Source: Lachnospiraceae bacterium (GTDB lineage Bacteria; Bacillota_A; Clostridia; Lachnospirales; Lachnospiraceae). Taken from it: a stretch of 64,000 nt of DNA. The notes under the pieces are model-generated. The model saw only the letters and a list, made by a program, of their open reading frames with translations, was not told the origin of the DNA and searched no databases. This document shows, in pieces, positions 61,767-64,000 of the stretch. Each line of letters opens with the position of its first letter. Position 1 is the stretch's first letter. The stretch lies in assembly GCA_009911175.1 (NCBI GenBank), contig QXWX01000012.1, forward strand, positions 1 to 64,000. Reading direction: 5' to 3'. Made by a program: the position numbers and the translations under genes.

Positions 61767-61836
61767 ATTATAGCACGGTGTGTTTTGAAAATCAATATAA
61801 ATTTATTGAAAATCAATAAAAAAATATTGAATATCA
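61767..61836 (-). promoter_or_regulatory. Promoter and 21-bp-spaced repeats before the DUF2975/XRE operon
   Basis: On the minus strand TTGATT (61795-61790) and TATAAT (61772-61767) are 17 bases apart. TTGAAAATCAAT occurs at 61785-61796 and 61806-61817, and a partial copy TTGAATATCA at 61827-61836, so the period is 21 bases, or two helix turns. The first copy covers the -35 box. The second lies in a perfect inverted repeat TTATTGA/TCAATAA (61803-61819). This suits cooperative binding by the XRE protein. Confidence 0.65.
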
Positions 61837-61874
61837 GATTTTAAAAAGCATACTTATAAATACAGGATTAAAAG

Positions 61875-61989
61875 TTGTATATATACAATTATGATAAAAT
61901 AAGATGATTGAGTTGAAATATGCACAAAAAGTTGTACTCAAATTTGTGATATATTGAGACTTGAAAAAGAGAAACTTGTACAGTACAAT
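61875..61989 (+). promoter_or_regulatory. Promoter and palindromes before the sugar ABC operon
   Basis: TTGAAA (61961-61966) and TACAAT (61984-61989) are 17 bases apart. The palindrome TTGTACAGTACAA (61976-61988) overlaps the -10 box, and a perfect palindrome TTGTATATATACAA lies at 61875-61888. Another TTGTAC stands near 61932. These are likely operator sites for an unlinked repressor. The remainder of the 349-base gap 61700-62048 holds only this and the divergent promoter. Confidence 0.55.
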
Positions 61990-62048
61990 ATATGTATAAA
62001 ATATAAGATGTTTTGAAAGTAAAAGCATCGAAAAAGGAGGTAGAAAGG

Positions 62049-63143
62049 ATGAAGAAAAGGATTCTCAGCGTGGCTCTGGCTGCTGTCTTAGCGCTTTCGC
62101 TCACTCTGGCAGGGTGTGGTTCGAGTGACGGTGGGGAAAAACAGGGAGGCAATGGAAAACTGGTCGGCGTGGCCATGCCGACGCAGAGCTCGGAACGGTG
62201 GATCAAAGACGGCCGGAACATGAAGGCACAGCTGGAGGCGCTTGGCTATGAGGTATTCCTTCAGTATGCGGAGGATGATGTACAGGTACAGCTTGCGCAG
62301 ATCGAGACGATGATCGCCAAAAAAGTAGACTGCCTGGTCGTTGCGTCAGTCGATTCCTCCGCACTGATCAACGCCCTGCAGACGGCAAAAGAGGAAGGGA
62401 TTCCCGTGATCTCCTACGACCGTCTGCTGATGAACACCGACGCGGTCAGCTATTACGCGTCCTTTGACAACGAAGGAGTGGGCAGGAAGATCGGGGAGTA
62501 CATCGAGGAAAAGGCCGGCCTGGCAGACGCGGCAGAGCCCCAGACCATTGAATTTTTTATGGGCTCGCCGGATGACAACAATGCGGTCCTTCTATATAAA
62601 GGCGTAATGAGTGTGCTGCAGAAATATCTGGATGACGGCACGCTGGTATGCAAATCCGGGAGAACCTCATTTGAAGACACCTGTATCTTAAGATGGTCTC
62701 AGGAGGTAGCCCTGCAGAACTGCGAAAACTATTTATCCGGCTTTTACGCGGATGAAAAGCTGGACATCTGCTGCTCCGCGTTTGACGGATTTGCCTACGG
62801 GATCAAGGCGGCCTTAGAGGCAGCCGGATACACGGAGGAGGACTGGCCCATCATCACCGGGCAGGATGCGGAAGTGATGGCAGTAAAAAACATCATCGAC
62901 GGAAAGCAGACCGCAACCATTTTCAAGAATACGGAGCTGCTGGCTGAAAAATGCACCGGGATGGTTGATGCGGTGATTGAGGGCAGCGAGCCGGAGATCA
63001 ACGATACGGAAACCTACGACAATGGGAAGATGGTCGTTCCGTCTTATCTGTGCGAACCGCTTTCCCTGGACAAGGACAATTACAGGGAGCTGGTCATTGA
63101 CAGCGGATATTACAAAGAGGAAGAGATTCAAAATGCAAAATAA
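62049..63143 (+). CDS. Sugar ABC transporter substrate-binding lipoprotein (ChvE-like)
   Basis: This is a 364-residue exported lipoprotein. A signal peptide (residues 1-21) ends in the lipobox LTLAGC with the lipidated Cys. The periplasmic-binding-protein type 1 domain follows: VGVAMPTQSSERWIKDG (about 35-51), DCLVVASVDSSAL (about 95-107), PVISYDRLL (about 118-126) and ITGQDAEVMAV (about 271-281). The match is to ChvE/GguA-partner proteins for monosaccharides such as xylose, arabinose or galactose. GGAGG precedes the ATG at 62049. The ATPase gene follows 18 bases later. Confidence 0.9.
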   Translation: MKKRILSVALAAVLALSLTLAGCGSSDGGEKQGGNGKLVGVAMPTQSSERWIKDGRNMKAQLEALGYEVFLQYAEDDVQVQLAQIETMIAKKVDCLVVASVDSSALINALQTAKEEGIPVISYDRLLMNTDAVSYYASFDNEGVGRKIGEYIEEKAGLADAAEPQTIEFFMGSPDDNNAVLLYKGVMSVLQKYLDDGTLVCKSGRTSFEDTCILRWSQEVALQNCENYLSGFYADEKLDICCSAFDGFAYGIKAALEAAGYTEEDWPIITGQDAEVMAVKNIIDGKQTATIFKNTELLAEKCTGMVDAVIEGSEPEINDTETYDNGKMVVPSYLCEPLSLDKDNYRELVIDSGYYKEEEIQNAK

Positions 63144-63161
63144 AGGAAAGGAGTTGAGAGG

Positions 63162-64000
63162 ATGTCTGATTATATTCTGGAGATGAAGCATATTGTCAAA
63201 GAATTTTCCGGTGTCAAAGCATTGAACGATGTAAACCTGAAAGTAAAACGGGGCGAGATCCATGCCCTCTGCGGGGAAAACGGCGCAGGCAAGAGTACGC
63301 TGATGAATGTCCTGTCGGGGGTGTATCCGTTCGGAACCTATACAGGAGACATCGTATACAACGGGGAAGTGGTCAGGAACCGCAATATCAAGGACAGCGA
63401 GAAAAAGGGAATCGTCATCATCCATCAGGAGCTTGCGCTGAGCCCGTATCTGTCCATCGCGGAAAATATCTTCCTGGGCAATGAGCAGATGAAGGTGAAC
63501 GGCGTCATTGACTGGACACAGACCCGCAACGAGGCGCAGAAGATGCTGGAAGAGGTGGGACTGGGAAATGAAAACCTGGAAGCGCCCATCAATTCCCTTG
63601 GGGTCGGCAAGCAGCAGCTGATCGAGATCGCCAAGGCGCTGGCGAAAAAGGTAGACCTTCTGATCCTGGACGAGCCGACGGCGGCGCTAAATGACGAGGA
63701 GAGCGCCCAGCTCCTGGAGATTATGCTGAAGCTGAAATCACAGGGCATTACAAGCATCATCATTTCCCATAAGTTAAATGAGATCAGCTATGTGGCGGAC
63801 GCGATCACAGTCATCCGCGACGGGCAGACGATCGAGACACTGACCAAGGGCGTGGACGATTTTTCGGAGGACCGGATCATCAAGGGCATGGTCGGCCGCG
63901 AGCTGACCAACCGTTATCCGGAACGTACAGACTGTCCCATCGGGGACGTGGTCATGGAAGTGAAGAACTGGAATGTCTACCACCCGGAGGATCCAAACCG
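63162..64000 (+). CDS. Sugar ABC transporter ATP-binding protein (GguA/MmsA type), cut by the window end
   Basis: The first 279 codons of a double-domain sugar ATPase are present; the frame is open at base 64000. The first ATPase domain has Walker [10 protein letters not shown] (about residues 38-46), signature LGVGKQQL (about 146-153) and Walker [12 protein letters not shown] (about 166-176), with switch His in IISHKLNE. The full protein should be about 500 residues with a second domain. AAAGGAG precedes the ATG. With the upstream binding protein it forms a monosaccharide importer; a permease gene is expected next. Confidence 0.9.
   Translation, partial: MSDYILEMKHIVKEFSGVKALNDVNLKVKRGEIHALCGENGAGKSTLMNVLSGVYPFGTYTGDIVYNGEVVRNRNIKDSEKKGIVIIHQELALSPYLSIAENIFLGNEQMKVNGVIDWTQTRNEAQKMLEEVGLGNENLEAPINSLGVGKQQLIEIAKALAKKVDLLILDEPTAALNDEESAQLLEIMLKLKSQGITSIIISHKLNEISYVADAITVIRDGQTIETLTKGVDDFSEDRIIKGMVGRELTNRYPERTDCPIGDVVMEVKNWNVYHPEDPN

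Noticed and set aside
1..64000. CRISPR arrays, tRNA or rRNA genes, prophage
   Set aside because: No regularly spaced identical repeats with unique spacers, no tRNA-like cloverleaf and no phage structural genes were seen on either strand.

Overview
The window looks like the chromosome of a gut-type Clostridia bacterium (Bacillota), most likely a Lachnospiraceae member. The grounds are strong AGGAGG-type ribosome sites, AT-rich promoters with TTGACA/TATAAT boxes, many GntR/UTRA regulators, small XRE/DUF2975 and ECF-sigma/anti-sigma pairs, and a glycyl radical enzyme locus. I saw no tRNA, rRNA, CRISPR array or prophage. The only mobile DNA is the 3' end of a group II intron at base 1, followed by a hairpin-rich repeat.

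Layout. 0.4-10.5 kb: a DAACS-type symporter, an AraC regulator divergent from an L-arabinose operon (kinase, araD, araA), a MATE efflux pump, a PdaA-like deacetylase and an aroE-type shikimate dehydrogenase. 10.7-34.7 kb: a large accessory region that I read as a catabolic island for Amadori products (fructosamines) or related sugar-amine conjugates. It has a FrlB-like deglycase, four PfkB kinases (one close to FrlD), three FrlC-like epimerase-fold proteins, three NhaC-type carriers, a NagB-like and a DapA-like protein that both lack hallmark catalytic residues, two amidohydrolases, YjbQ, a HAD phosphatase, a BtpA/SgcQ homologue and six GntR/UTRA regulators. Four of its promoters share a GG dinucleotide directly before the -10 box, which suggests a common operator type.

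34.9-40.1 kb: a tightly coupled pentulose operon (two FGGY kinases, a ribulose-phosphate-3-epimerase-like protein, a UlaE-like epimerase and a class II aldolase). It is read divergently from the BtpA homologue across an intergenic region with three copies of one operator-like motif. 40.2-42.7 kb: aroB, a cluster of palindromes, an unknown protein and an XRE regulator.

42.8-51.8 kb: LysR and YheO-type regulators divergent from a glycyl radical enzyme operon (activase, 789-residue enzyme, YkvI-like carrier, iron alcohol dehydrogenase, MalY-like PLP enzyme) whose substrate I cannot assign. 51.9-54.7 kb: a TPR / DUF4037 / DUF4125 triad interrupted by the relic of an EamA transporter. 54.8-61.7 kb, all on the minus strand: an ABC permease/ATPase pair without a binding protein, an ECF sigma factor with a large membrane anti-sigma-like protein, and a DUF4173 membrane protein with XRE and DUF2975 partners. 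62.0-64.0 kb: the first two genes of a ChvE/Ggu-type sugar ABC importer, the second cut by the window edge.

Functions are family-level readings from sequence motifs and neighbourhood. Nothing was computed or searched, so substrates in the accessory regions are inference.
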